The notes beneath the pieces were generated by a model. The model did not search any database and was not told the DNA's origin. It saw only the letters and a program-made list of their open reading frames with translations. Shown piece after piece: positions 1 to 6,159 of a stretch of 11,031 nucleotides of DNA; within the stretch, counting starts at the first letter, position 1, and each line of letters begins with the position of its first letter. A program made the position numbers and the translations under genes. Origin of the DNA: JAFMPW01 sp040830565 (GTDB lineage Bacteria; Bacteroidota; Bacteroidia; Flavobacteriales; Flavobacteriaceae); the NCBI GenBank assembly GCA_040830565.1, contig JBFOMC010000399.1:1-11031 (forward strand). The letters run 5' to 3'.

Positions 1-1
1 A

Positions 2-598
2 AAAAAGCATAATATACCTACCTTCATTGATTGTGCGGCCGATGTGCCTCCTGTGGAAAACCTCTTTAAGTTTACCAAAATGGGCTTTGATTTAGTAGCC
101 TTTTCCGGAGGAAAAGGAATACGAGGTCCTCAAAGCGCAGGCTTACTTCTGGGCAAAAGAAAGTTCATTGAAGCCGCCAGGTTACATACCCCTCCCAGGG
201 GAACCACAATTGGACGTGGGATGAAAGTAAATAAAGAAGAGGTTTTGGGGATGATGGTGGCCTTGGAAATGTATCTGGCAAAGGATCATAAAAAGGAATG
301 GGAGTTATGGGAAAGTCAGATTAAACTTATAAGTGATAGTGCATTATCTGTTAAGGGAGTTGAAACAGAAATCCATGTTCCTCCTCATGCGAATCATGTC
401 CCTTCATTGCGTATTAAGTGGGATGAAAAAGTGGTTAAAATAAGTCCGGAAGAAGCCAGAAAAAAGCTGATAGAAGGACACCCGGCTATTTCTACTGTTG
501 GCAATAAAGAAATGATTGGCATTACCACCTGGATGATGGTTCCGGGTCAAGAGCGAATTGTGGCCAAAAGAGTAAAAGAAGTCTTGGAAAACGCTTAG
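2..598 (+). CDS. SelA-like PLP-dependent enzyme (aminotransferase class V fold), 5' truncated
   Basis: This is the C-terminal part (198 residues) of a fold-type I PLP enzyme; the gene begins before the window. The frame is open from base 2, so the GTG at 44 is not the start. Visible residue 10 is Asp in the stretch FIDCAA, matching the Asp that contacts the PLP pyridine nitrogen. The motif FSGGKGIRGPQ at 34-44 carries the Schiff-base Lys (K38). This signature fits the SelA / D-glucosaminate-6-phosphate ammonia-lyase-like group, which is often labelled selenocysteine synthase or class V aminotransferase. Members typically catalyse beta-elimination or replacement on amino acids; the substrate here is unknown. 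The product is probably not true SelA, because nothing else of selenocysteine synthesis is nearby. The lipoprotein RidA gene follows after 22 bases and is probably co-transcribed. Confidence 0.85.
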   Translation, partial: KKHNIPTFIDCAADVPPVENLFKFTKMGFDLVAFSGGKGIRGPQSAGLLLGKRKFIEAARLHTPPRGTTIGRGMKVNKEEVLGMMVALEMYLAKDHKKEWELWESQIKLISDSALSVKGVETEIHVPPHANHVPSLRIKWDEKVVKISPEEARKKLIEGHPAISTVGNKEMIGITTWMMVPGQERIVAKRVKEVLENA

Positions 599-620
599 AA
601 ATCAAAATAAATATCTGAAA

Positions 621-1187
621 ATGAAAAAAATACTTTTAGGAATTGCTTTAGTTGCCTGCTGTTCTTGCAACACCGTTCAGGTAGAAAAAAAAGAAGCCCC
701 GGTTGCAGAAGTTCAGGATGATAACTACAACACTGAAGCCAAACTTGAAGCCTTAGGAATTACCTTGAGCACTCCTTCGGCTCCTGTGGCCAATTATGTG
801 AATGCGGTAAGGACGGGAAATCTGATTTTCCTTGCTGGCAAAGGCCCCCGCAAAGCAGACGGAGAGAATATCACGGGGAAGTTGGGTGAAGACCTGACTA
901 TTGAAGAGGGTTATGAAGCAGCCAGGATCACCGGTATTAACCAACTTTCTGTATTAAAAGCGGAGCTGGGTAATCTAAATAGGGTAAAGCGGGTTGTAAA
1001 AGTGAAAGGGATGGTGAATGCTACTCCTGAATTCACAGATCACCCCAAAGTTGTAAATGGGTACTCAGATCTAATGGTTGCTGTTTTCGGAGACAAAGGA
1101 AAACATGCCAGAGCAGCGGTGGGTATGGGATCACTTCCCAGTAATATTGCCGTAGAAATTGAAATGATCGTTGAGGTGGAAGATTAA
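621..1187 (+). CDS. RidA (YjgF/YER057c/UK114) family lipoprotein
   Basis: The protein has 188 residues. A lipoprotein signal peptide (Lys-Lys, hydrophobic stretch, lipobox LVAC) makes C13 the likely lipidated Cys. A short linker follows, and then a RidA domain at about 43-187. RidA enzymes hydrolyse reactive enamine/imine intermediates such as 2-aminoacrylate released by PLP enzymes. The catalytic Arg is R164 and the second key acid is E179, 15 residues later. That is the same spacing as R105 and E120 in E. coli RidA. The domain resembles the longer Atu1475-like RidA subgroup. Most RidA proteins are cytoplasmic, so the lipid anchor is unusual and puts it in the periplasm or outer membrane. 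It sits 22 bases behind a SelA-like PLP enzyme that could supply its substrate. Family certainty is high; the substrate is inferred. Confidence 0.9.
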   Translation: MKKILLGIALVACCSCNTVQVEKKEAPVAEVQDDNYNTEAKLEALGITLSTPSAPVANYVNAVRTGNLIFLAGKGPRKADGENITGKLGEDLTIEEGYEAARITGINQLSVLKAELGNLNRVKRVVKVKGMVNATPEFTDHPKVVNGYSDLMVAVFGDKGKHARAAVGMGSLPSNIAVEIEMIVEVED

Positions 1188-1197
1188 AAATTTATAG

Positions 1198-1209
1198 CCG
1201 GCAAGAATC
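1198..1209. repeat. 12-bp copy of the tRNA-Arg 3' end
   Basis: CCGGCAAGAATC here is identical to 1296-1307, inside the T-arm/acceptor of the tRNA gene, and has the same orientation. The similarity continues outward with small gaps (TAGCC before, ACTT after). The two copies lie 98 bases apart. tRNA 3' ends serve as integration sites for many mobile elements, so this may be a scar, but no integrase or island is present between the copies. Confidence 0.5.
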
Positions 1210-1216
1210 ACTTTCG

Positions 1217-1293
1217 ACTGCGCTCAGTACGGGCTTCGATTCTAAAGCTTCGCTTTAAGGATGCTTCGCATCATTGCCACGTCTACTTCGTAG
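1217..1293. repeat. Cluster of four mini-hairpins between ridA and the tRNA
   Basis: Four short perfect inverted repeats follow one another. They are ACTG-CGCT-CAGT at 1217-1228, TAAAGC-TTC-GCTTTA at 1243-1257, GATGC-TTC-GCATC at 1260-1272, and CTAC-TTC-GTAG at 1283-1293, which overlaps the tRNA end. An outer pair AGAATC/GATTCT (1204-1209 and 1238-1243) encloses the first. Two of the hairpins contain GCGAAGC on the - strand, a heptamer known to form an exceptionally stable DNA mini-hairpin. The cluster sits between convergent transcription units and could stop transcription, but no T-run follows on either strand. It may instead be a dispersed palindromic repeat. Confidence 0.55.
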
Positions 1294-1362
1294 CCCCGGC
1301 AAGAATCGAACTTGCATCTAAAGTTTAGGAAACTTCTATTCTATCCATTGAACTACGGGGCC
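1291..1362 (-). tRNA. tRNA-Arg (anticodon CCU)
   Basis: A full cloverleaf reads on the - strand over 72 bases. The acceptor stem is GGCCCCG with CGGGGCT, ending in a G-U pair at 1-72. The D stem is GTTC/GAAT with GG in the loop. The anticodon stem is GAAGT/ACTTT around loop TTCCTAA, giving anticodon CCT, which reads AGG. The variable loop has 4 bases. The T stem is GCAAG/CTTGC around TTCGATT, and the discriminator base is A. The terminal CCA is not encoded and must be added afterwards. A weak -7-like element (TAAATTCG, 1374-1381) lies 11 bases upstream. Confidence 0.95.
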
Positions 1363-1404
1363 AATTGGGTCTGCGAATTTAAGAATACTTTTCTAAATCT
1401 TCTT

Positions 1405-1412
1405 TACCTTAG
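1405..1412 (+). promoter_or_regulatory. Possible -7 element upstream of moaE
   Basis: TACCTTAG matches the Bacteroidota -7 consensus TAnnTTTG except at one position and lies 17 bases before the moaE ATG. I see no clear -33 TTG at the right distance, so this is weak. Confidence 0.3.
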
Positions 1413-1429
1413 CAAAGAAGCTAAACAGC

Positions 1430-1873
1430 ATGGAAAAGAAAAAAACAAGGACGGTCTTTATTGAGGGCGCAATTTCACCCGATTTCATAGCAGCCTCAAT
1501 TGCCGAGCATCAATCTAAAACGCAAATAGGGGCTCACGACATCTTTCTAGGACAAGTAAGAGCAGATGTAATAGAGGATAAAACTGTAGGGGCTATAGAG
1601 TATACGGCATATGAACCCATGGCCCTTCAAAAATTTGAAGAGATCAAGGAAAGGGCTTTTAAGAACTTCGAACTGAGTTGCCTTCACATTTATCACAGCC
1701 TGGGGATTGTAAGAACCGGGGAGATCTGCTTGTTTGTCTTCGCTTCCTCCCCTCATAGAAAGGTGGTTTTTGAGGCTCTACAACAGGTTGTGGAAGAAAT
1801 TAAAAAGGAAGTCCCTGTTTTTGGGAAGGAGCTATTTGAAGACAACTCCTATCAATGGAAGGTAAACACTTAA
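1430..1873 (+). CDS. moaE: Molybdopterin synthase catalytic subunit MoaE
   Basis: MoaE is the large subunit of molybdopterin synthase. With MoaD thiocarboxylate it inserts the dithiolene sulfurs into cyclic pyranopterin monophosphate. The protein has 147 residues, the usual family length. The FLGQVR segment (39-44), the YEPMA segment (61-65) and the SPHRKVVFEA segment (107-116, with the conserved His-Arg) are in family order. The catalytic lysines are K126 and K133, in the C-terminal segment KKEVPVFGKE and 7 residues apart, as K119 and K126 are in E. coli MoaE. The ATG at 1430 gives a normal N-terminus. The moaC start follows the stop by one base, so the two are translationally coupled. MoaD and MoaA are not in this window and must lie elsewhere. 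Confidence 0.93.
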   Translation: MEKKKTRTVFIEGAISPDFIAASIAEHQSKTQIGAHDIFLGQVRADVIEDKTVGAIEYTAYEPMALQKFEEIKERAFKNFELSCLHIYHSLGIVRTGEICLFVFASSPHRKVVFEALQQVVEEIKKEVPVFGKELFEDNSYQWKVNT

Positions 1874-1874
1874 C

Positions 1875-2312
1875 ATGGTAGATATCACACATAAGTCCAT
1901 CACTTTGAGAACGGCAATGGCACAGGCAATTGTGCAGGTTAGTTCACAGGAGACCATCAAAGCTATTCAAAACAAAGCCGTTCCTAAAGGAGACGTCTTT
2001 GCCATGAGTAGAGCGGCTGGTCTTTTGGGAGTAAAAAAAACAGCCGATCTCTTACCAGATTGCCACCCCCTTCCCATTGAGTACACCGCTATTGATTATG
2101 ACATTGAAGGCCTTCAGATCAGAATTAAGGTCACCGTAAAAACGAATTACAAGACAGGAGTTGAGGTAGAAGCCATGCATGGCGCCAGTATAGTGGCCTT
2201 AAACATGTATGATATGCTAAAGCCCATAGACAAGGGAATAGAGATCCTAAGTATCAAATTACTACAGAAGACCGGTGGAAAATCAGATATTGGCGCAAAC
2301 TTACAGCCCTAA
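1875..2312 (+). CDS. moaC: Cyclic pyranopterin monophosphate synthase MoaC
   Basis: MoaC converts 3',8-cyclo-7,8-dihydro-GTP, made by MoaA, into cyclic pyranopterin monophosphate, the first stable molybdenum-cofactor intermediate. The protein has 145 residues, slightly shorter than E. coli MoaC at its ends. Catalytic positions align with E. coli at constant spacing: K38 in KGDVFA (K51), H64 in CHPL (H77), E97 and E99 in GVEVEA (E112 and E114), then D113 and K116 in MYDMLK (D128 and K131). The GGKSD ending of the core is present at 134-138. The ATG lies one base after the moaE stop. Its TAA overlaps the stop codon of the convergent secreted-protein gene, so no room remains for a terminator between them. 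Confidence 0.93.
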   Translation: MVDITHKSITLRTAMAQAIVQVSSQETIKAIQNKAVPKGDVFAMSRAAGLLGVKKTADLLPDCHPLPIEYTAIDYDIEGLQIRIKVTVKTNYKTGVEVEAMHGASIVALNMYDMLKPIDKGIEILSIKLLQKTGGKSDIGANLQP

Positions 2313-3022
2313 TTTCTTCTAGACCAGATCTCGTACATAGGTGCTCCCTTACTATTTTTCCCCTTATGATGCCAATCATCTCCTTTTACTTCATAGTTAA
2401 AATCTAGTTGGGCCCCAACCCTGCTATTGTCTCTGGAAAAGTAACCAATATGCTCAATATATTTCCCGTCTTTGGCGGTAAAAGTGCCACCCCCGGAACC
2501 GGAAAACCTAAAAGTCTCGGTATGATAAGCAATCCATTGAAAATGTCCGTTAAGTAGAAACTTTAGCGTTTTTCTGGCCTGTGCTTCACCTCGTCTCTCT
2601 TGTCCGGTATCTGGTCCTCTGGTGGCAAACAACCACTGTCCGTCCAGGTCTTGCTTCTCCATGTTTTTTGCCTCAAACTTCAGGTCGTTTAATATCAAAG
2701 CTGTTCCGTCTGTACTAAAGGGAATAGCCATTTTGGTTACTCCATCGTCTTCGTAATTAGAATTGAATTCCAGCTTCACTTTAATTGAGTCGTTCTCCAC
2801 GCTATAAAAGCCACCAACGGTGCTGATAAATTCTGCAGGAGATTTTTTAAACTTGGAATAGATAAAATATCCGTTATCTATTTTTAATTCATGACTAATT
2901 TTGCCTTCTTCTATTGAGGTTTCGTGCAAATATACGTTTGAAGCTATTTGGGCAAACCCCAGGGAATAGCAAAAAAAAGCGACTAATAGAGCGGTTAATT
3001 TTGAAGGTGAATGTGTTTTCAT
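2309..3022 (-). CDS. Secreted protein of unknown function with two similar beta-rich halves
   Basis: The protein has 237 residues and a Sec signal peptide (residues 1-25, ending LGFAQ, the common Flavobacteriia cleavage context), so it is exported. I do not recognise a named enzyme. The second half (about 150-235: NGHFQW, an FSGSGGGTF turn, then alternating hydrophobic strands and a closing YEIWSR) resembles the lipocalin-like DUF4488-type proteins of Bacteroidota. The first half (about 46-118) contains NGYF, then TVGGFY, then strands at similar spacing, which suggests an internal duplication. There are no Cys residues in the mature part. The start ATG fits the signal peptide. The 3' end overlaps the end of moaC by 4 bases, tail to tail. 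No functional link to molybdenum-cofactor genes can be argued. Confidence 0.75.
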   Translation of the reverse strand: MKTHSPSKLTALLVAFFCYSLGFAQIASNVYLHETSIEEGKISHELKIDNGYFIYSKFKKSPAEFISTVGGFYSVENDSIKVKLEFNSNYEDDGVTKMAIPFSTDGTALILNDLKFEAKNMEKQDLDGQWLFATRGPDTGQERRGEAQARKTLKFLLNGHFQWIAYHTETFRFSGSGGGTFTAKDGKYIEHIGYFSRDNSRVGAQLDFNYEVKGDDWHHKGKNSKGAPMYEIWSRRN

Positions 3023-3154
3023 GGCTATTGTTTTATCCCTTAAAAATAGCTTTTTATGTTTTACATGCCAGGGTTATACACCTATTAAATTTTTATAAAT
3101 AGAGAATTAGCTATACATTTAATAGACTTAAGTTTTCCATATAGATTTTGGCTT

Positions 3155-3466
3155 ATGGATAATCTAAAGCGGATCATAGTAGACTTCAAAAAACTGACCC
3201 CGGAAGTGCTAAAGTTCCTGGTGGAAAGATACCCTGATGGTTATGGTGATAGAGACATCATTAGCTTTCGAATTACTTCCGGTGAACGTATTGAGGCGGT
3301 TGAGGTAGTCACAGAGGACACAAAATATCTAGTCAAGATTAGTTCAAAGCTAGAAGTCACCATGGCCAATTATGACGAAGACGACTATGAGGATTTTAAA
3401 GCAGATGACCCAAGTGCTGTGGTAGACCCCGACATAATGGCAAGCCAGGAAAATGGAGAAGACTAA
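3155..3466 (+). CDS. Small conserved acidic protein of unknown function
   Basis: The protein has 103 residues and no signal peptide or membrane segment, so it is cytoplasmic. Residues 1-72 look like a compact alpha/beta domain containing LTPEVLKFL, PDGYGDRDII and alternating strands up to VKISSKL. From about 74 on the chain is rich in Asp and Glu and probably disordered. I believe homologues are common in Flavobacteriia and are sometimes labelled DNA primase. Nothing in the sequence (no zinc ribbon, no TOPRIM motif) supports that name, and I do not assign a function. The gene stands alone, divergent from the secreted protein at 2309-3022 and convergent with the threonine dehydrogenase, with 44 bases to that stop. 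A TA-rich -7-like element lies only 4 bases before the ATG. Confidence 0.75.
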   Translation: MDNLKRIIVDFKKLTPEVLKFLVERYPDGYGDRDIISFRITSGERIEAVEVVTEDTKYLVKISSKLEVTMANYDEDDYEDFKADDPSAVVDPDIMASQENGED

Positions 3467-3510
3467 TTGAGAAGAATGTCGTCATCTAAAAAACCAACAG
3501 ATATTCGGTC

Positions 3511-4452
3511 TTAGGTACTTAATTGTTGTAACATCTCTTCTGTGGTACGCTCCAGATCAAATTCTGCCTTCCAACCCCAATCTGCCCTCGCCTTGGAATC
3601 GTCAATACTTTTTGGCCATGAATCTGCAATAGCTTGTCTAAAATCAGGGGCATAAGCAATTTTGAAATTGGGAAGGTGCATTTGGATACTTTGAGCAATT
3701 TCTTCGGGAGAAAAACTCATTGCCGCCAAATTATAAGAAGAGCGCACGGTAATTTTTTCAGGCTCGCAATTCATTAGTTCAATGGTGGCTCTTATGGCAT
3801 CGTCCATAAACATCATTGGAAGTGCTGTGTTCTCTTTCAGAAAGCAAGTATAAGAACCTTCAGCAATTGCTTTGTGATAAATTTCCACAGCATAATCTGT
3901 AGTTCCCCCTCCGGGAAGTGTTTTCCAGCTAATTAAACCAGGGTAGCGTACGCTTCTCACATCTACCCCGTATTTGGCATGGTAATAAGCACACCAGCGT
4001 TCACCGGATTGCTTGCTTATTCCATAAACCGTGCTGGGTTCCATGATGGTGTTTTGAGGAGTGTTTTCGGAAGGTGTATTAGGCCCGAAAACAGCAATGC
4101 TCGAGGGCCAAAAAATCTTTGCTATTTTATTTTCCTTGGCAAGGTTAAGTACATTGAAGAGTGAGTTCATATTGAGGTTCCAGGCACGCATGGGGAATTT
4201 CTCAGATGTCGCGCTAAGCATGGCAGCCATAAGATAGACCTCTTCTATCTCATAGTGCATTACCACGTCTTCAATGGCTTCGTAATTGGTAGCATCAAGC
4301 AGTTCAAATGGGCCGTTGGTCATCAGGTTTTCACCACCTTCTCGTATATCACTTGCTATTACTTGTTCACTGCCATAGCGCTCTCTAAGCGCAAAAGTAA
4401 GTTCTGTGCCAATTTGTCCACAAGCCCCTAAAATGAGAACTGATTTTTGCAT
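3511..4452 (-). CDS. L-threonine 3-dehydrogenase, SDR (epimerase-like) type
   Basis: The enzyme has 313 residues and should oxidise L-threonine to 2-amino-3-ketobutyrate with NAD+. The Rossmann motif GACGQIG is at 9-15, and D35 follows the second strand, as expected for NAD preference. The catalytic Ser lies in WPSSIAVFG (about 117-118). The YxxxK motif is Y143/K147 in YGISK. PGLISW (171-176) and the C-terminal DWGW (291-294) match the extended-SDR threonine dehydrogenases described from psychrophilic Flavobacterium relatives, which are unrelated to zinc-dependent Tdh. I chose the ATG at 4450-4452 because the Rossmann strand starts right after it. A longer open frame to 4542 would add a 30-residue leader and overlap the divergent gene. 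The kbl partner is not in this window. An NAD-dependent epimerase acting on another substrate is less likely. Confidence 0.85.
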   Translation of the reverse strand: MQKSVLILGACGQIGTELTFALRERYGSEQVIASDIREGGENLMTNGPFELLDATNYEAIEDVVMHYEIEEVYLMAAMLSATSEKFPMRAWNLNMNSLFNVLNLAKENKIAKIFWPSSIAVFGPNTPSENTPQNTIMEPSTVYGISKQSGERWCAYYHAKYGVDVRSVRYPGLISWKTLPGGGTTDYAVEIYHKAIAEGSYTCFLKENTALPMMFMDDAIRATIELMNCEPEKITVRSSYNLAAMSFSPEEIAQSIQMHLPNFKIAYAPDFRQAIADSWPKSIDDSKARADWGWKAEFDLERTTEEMLQQLST

Positions 4453-4516
4453 TAAAATGAAGTTAAATGGATCTGTCGGTAAATATAACTGATTATAAAA
4501 TTTGTACATTCGCTCC

Positions 4517-5011
4517 ATGGCAAAATTCTTTAGTTTAATCATTCTTATTTCACTTGTTTTAGGCTGTAAGCGACAACAGGAGGGTGGTGAAATTAGGGTG
4601 ATCTCTGATCAGCAGCTGGCTGTTGATTCCTTGCCAAAGAGGGTGGCCATGAATTCAAAAGTAATGGCGATTTTAAAAGATTGGCCAGAGTTCAAAACAC
4701 TGGAATCTAGCTTTGATGCCTTATATAAAGCTCAGAACAGAGAGGAGCTTATTCTGATCATGGAGGATTTTGTGGAAAAACAGAAAATAATGGCGGCCTC
4801 CGAGTATCCTCAGGAGTTTGATATTCCTCAGATCAAAAGCAGACAAAAGGTGCTAAAAACCTTTATCTTAAAAACCAAAGCCGCTTTAGAGTACAGAACA
4901 GATCTTATGGAACCTACTACGGAAATGATTGTAGCTTACAATGCCTTGAGAAGACAGTTTAATGTAACTGTAAACAATACCCTCGATACAGATCTTATCC
5001 TGGTGGATTAG
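4517..5011 (+). CDS. Lipoprotein of unknown function
   Basis: The protein has 164 residues from the ATG at 4517. A type II signal peptide ends in lipobox LVLGC with C17 as the lipidated residue. The residues after the Cys (KRQQEGG) lack the acidic cluster that marks surface export in Bacteroidota, so it probably faces the periplasm. The mature part is mainly helical and charged (about 50-120), with repeated Leu/Ile heptad-like spacing, and has no further Cys. I recognise no domain. The frame could begin at a TTG at 4502, but the ATG gives the better signal peptide. The next gene (DUF2652-SRPBCC) starts 29 bases downstream on the same strand and may be co-transcribed. The divergent threonine dehydrogenase start is 64 bases away, so the two genes share a compact promoter region. 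Confidence 0.75.
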   Translation: MAKFFSLIILISLVLGCKRQQEGGEIRVISDQQLAVDSLPKRVAMNSKVMAILKDWPEFKTLESSFDALYKAQNREELILIMEDFVEKQKIMAASEYPQEFDIPQIKSRQKVLKTFILKTKAALEYRTDLMEPTTEMIVAYNALRRQFNVTVNNTLDTDLILVD

Positions 5012-5040
5012 ATTTAAGATCAATTGCCTACCTTTATTTT

Positions 5041-6132
5041 ATGGCGAAATCGTTGCTCTTTATTCCCGACATTTCTGGTTTTACCAAGTTTATCCAAACT
5101 ACGGAGGTAGAGCATAGTCAGCACGTAATTTCAGAATTACTAGAGGTGCTCATAGCTGCCAACATTGAGGATTTAAGGCTTGCCGAAATAGAGGGAGATG
5201 CACTATTCTTTTACAAGGATGGTGAAGTACTTTCGCAAGAACGTCTCTTGGCTCAAATAGAAACGATGTTCACGGCTTTCCATTCCCATTTAAAACTGAT
5301 GGAAATTAATAGAATATGCCCTTGTAACGCTTGTTCTTCGGCGGCCAAATTGGAGCTTAAGATCATGGCCCATTGCGGCGAATTACAATATATAGAAGTA
5401 CAGGGCAAAAGAAAACCGTTTGGCCAACAGGTCATTGAGGCGCATAGGCTCTTAAAAAATTCCATTGATAGTGACAACTATGTTTTAGTGAGCAAGGATC
5501 TGGCATCGACCATAGAATTACCTATATACTATTTTAGCAAAGTATATCGGTTTAAAGAAGGTAAGGATACCTATGACGGTAAGGAAATAGCATATATATA
5601 CTCCATTATAGACAAAGAGAAGCTTAATTTGAATACCATAGGCAAAGGAAAGAAAGTGAGCTTTGAGCGCCCTTCAAATCTTAGCTTCGAATATACTTTT
5701 AAAATTGCAGGAGCTACTTTGTTGGAGTATGTCTCCAATTACGGCTATCGACACCAGTGGGTAAAAGGCGTGGATGAATTTATCTATAATGAGAGTGAAG
5801 TAACCAGACTAGGAACAGAACATCTATGCGTGATCAATGGAAAGCACTTGAACTTTATTGCCGTATCCAAAGATGCCCAGCCAGGGCAGCTTGTATATGG
5901 CGAAATGACCACGAGTCCGCCTATTGTAGATGAAGTATATCAATTCTACATAATAACCCCTCTTACCGAGAATAGCTGTAAACTGGAAGCTGAAGTATAC
6001 TGGAAGGCTCGCTCTCCTTTTAAAAAATTAATGATCCAACTGTTTGCTAAGCGGATTTTTAAAAAGAACACGCGCGCGGCATTAGACGGCCTTTCCCGCT
6101 TTGTAGCACAGCAATCTGAAGAAACGGTTTAG
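5041..6132 (+). CDS. DUF2652 (cyclase-like) domain fused to an SRPBCC domain
   Basis: The protein has 363 residues and is cytoplasmic. Residues 1-195 match DUF2652 and strongly resemble a class III nucleotide cyclase. PDISGFT (9-15) and EIEGDALFF (49-57) carry the two metal-site Asp equivalents D10 and D53, 43 apart. The GxD motif is preceded by E49, the position that is Glu in guanylyl and Lys in adenylyl cyclases. KPFGQQVIEAHRL (125-137) aligns with the late cyclase motif and keeps the Arg (R136), but the catalytic Asn is replaced by I132. An inserted CPCNAC cluster (93-98) and H111 could bind metal. Residues about 208-358 form an SRPBCC/polyketide-cyclase-like ligand pocket. Cyclase activity is therefore doubtful and the molecule sensed is unknown. 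It follows a lipoprotein gene by 29 bases. Confidence 0.85.
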   Translation: MAKSLLFIPDISGFTKFIQTTEVEHSQHVISELLEVLIAANIEDLRLAEIEGDALFFYKDGEVLSQERLLAQIETMFTAFHSHLKLMEINRICPCNACSSAAKLELKIMAHCGELQYIEVQGKRKPFGQQVIEAHRLLKNSIDSDNYVLVSKDLASTIELPIYYFSKVYRFKEGKDTYDGKEIAYIYSIIDKEKLNLNTIGKGKKVSFERPSNLSFEYTFKIAGATLLEYVSNYGYRHQWVKGVDEFIYNESEVTRLGTEHLCVINGKHLNFIAVSKDAQPGQLVYGEMTTSPPIVDEVYQFYIITPLTENSCKLEAEVYWKARSPFKKLMIQLFAKRIFKKNTRAALDGLSRFVAQQSEETV

Positions 6133-6136
6133 CCTA

Positions 6137-6159
6137 TACTAAGAATCTCCTTCTAAGTA
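6137..6159. other. Imperfect hairpin at the junction of two convergent genes
   Basis: TACTAAGAA and TTCTAAGTA pair at 8 of 9 positions around a 5-base loop. The stem covers the ArsR stop codon and lies just past the DUF2652 gene stop. It could slow convergent transcription, but no T-run follows on either strand, so I do not call it a terminator. Confidence 0.3.

Noticed and set aside
44..46. GTG as start of the SelA-like gene
   Set aside because: The frame is open to base 2 and reads conserved family sequence (FIDCAADVPPVENL) before it, including the PLP-contacting Asp; the gene is truncated by the window edge.
1291..1362. tRNA used by an integrated island in this window
   Set aside because: The short repeat copy suggests a scar, but there is no integrase, and only about 100 bases lie between the copies.
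2914..3102. Short + strand open frame opposite the secreted-protein start
   Set aside because: It is antisense to the signal-peptide region, has biased basic/hydrophobic composition and no recognisable domain.
4453..4542. 30-residue N-terminal extension of the threonine dehydrogenase
   Set aside because: The Rossmann strand begins directly after the ATG at 4450-4452, and the extension would run through the promoter and into the divergent lipoprotein gene.
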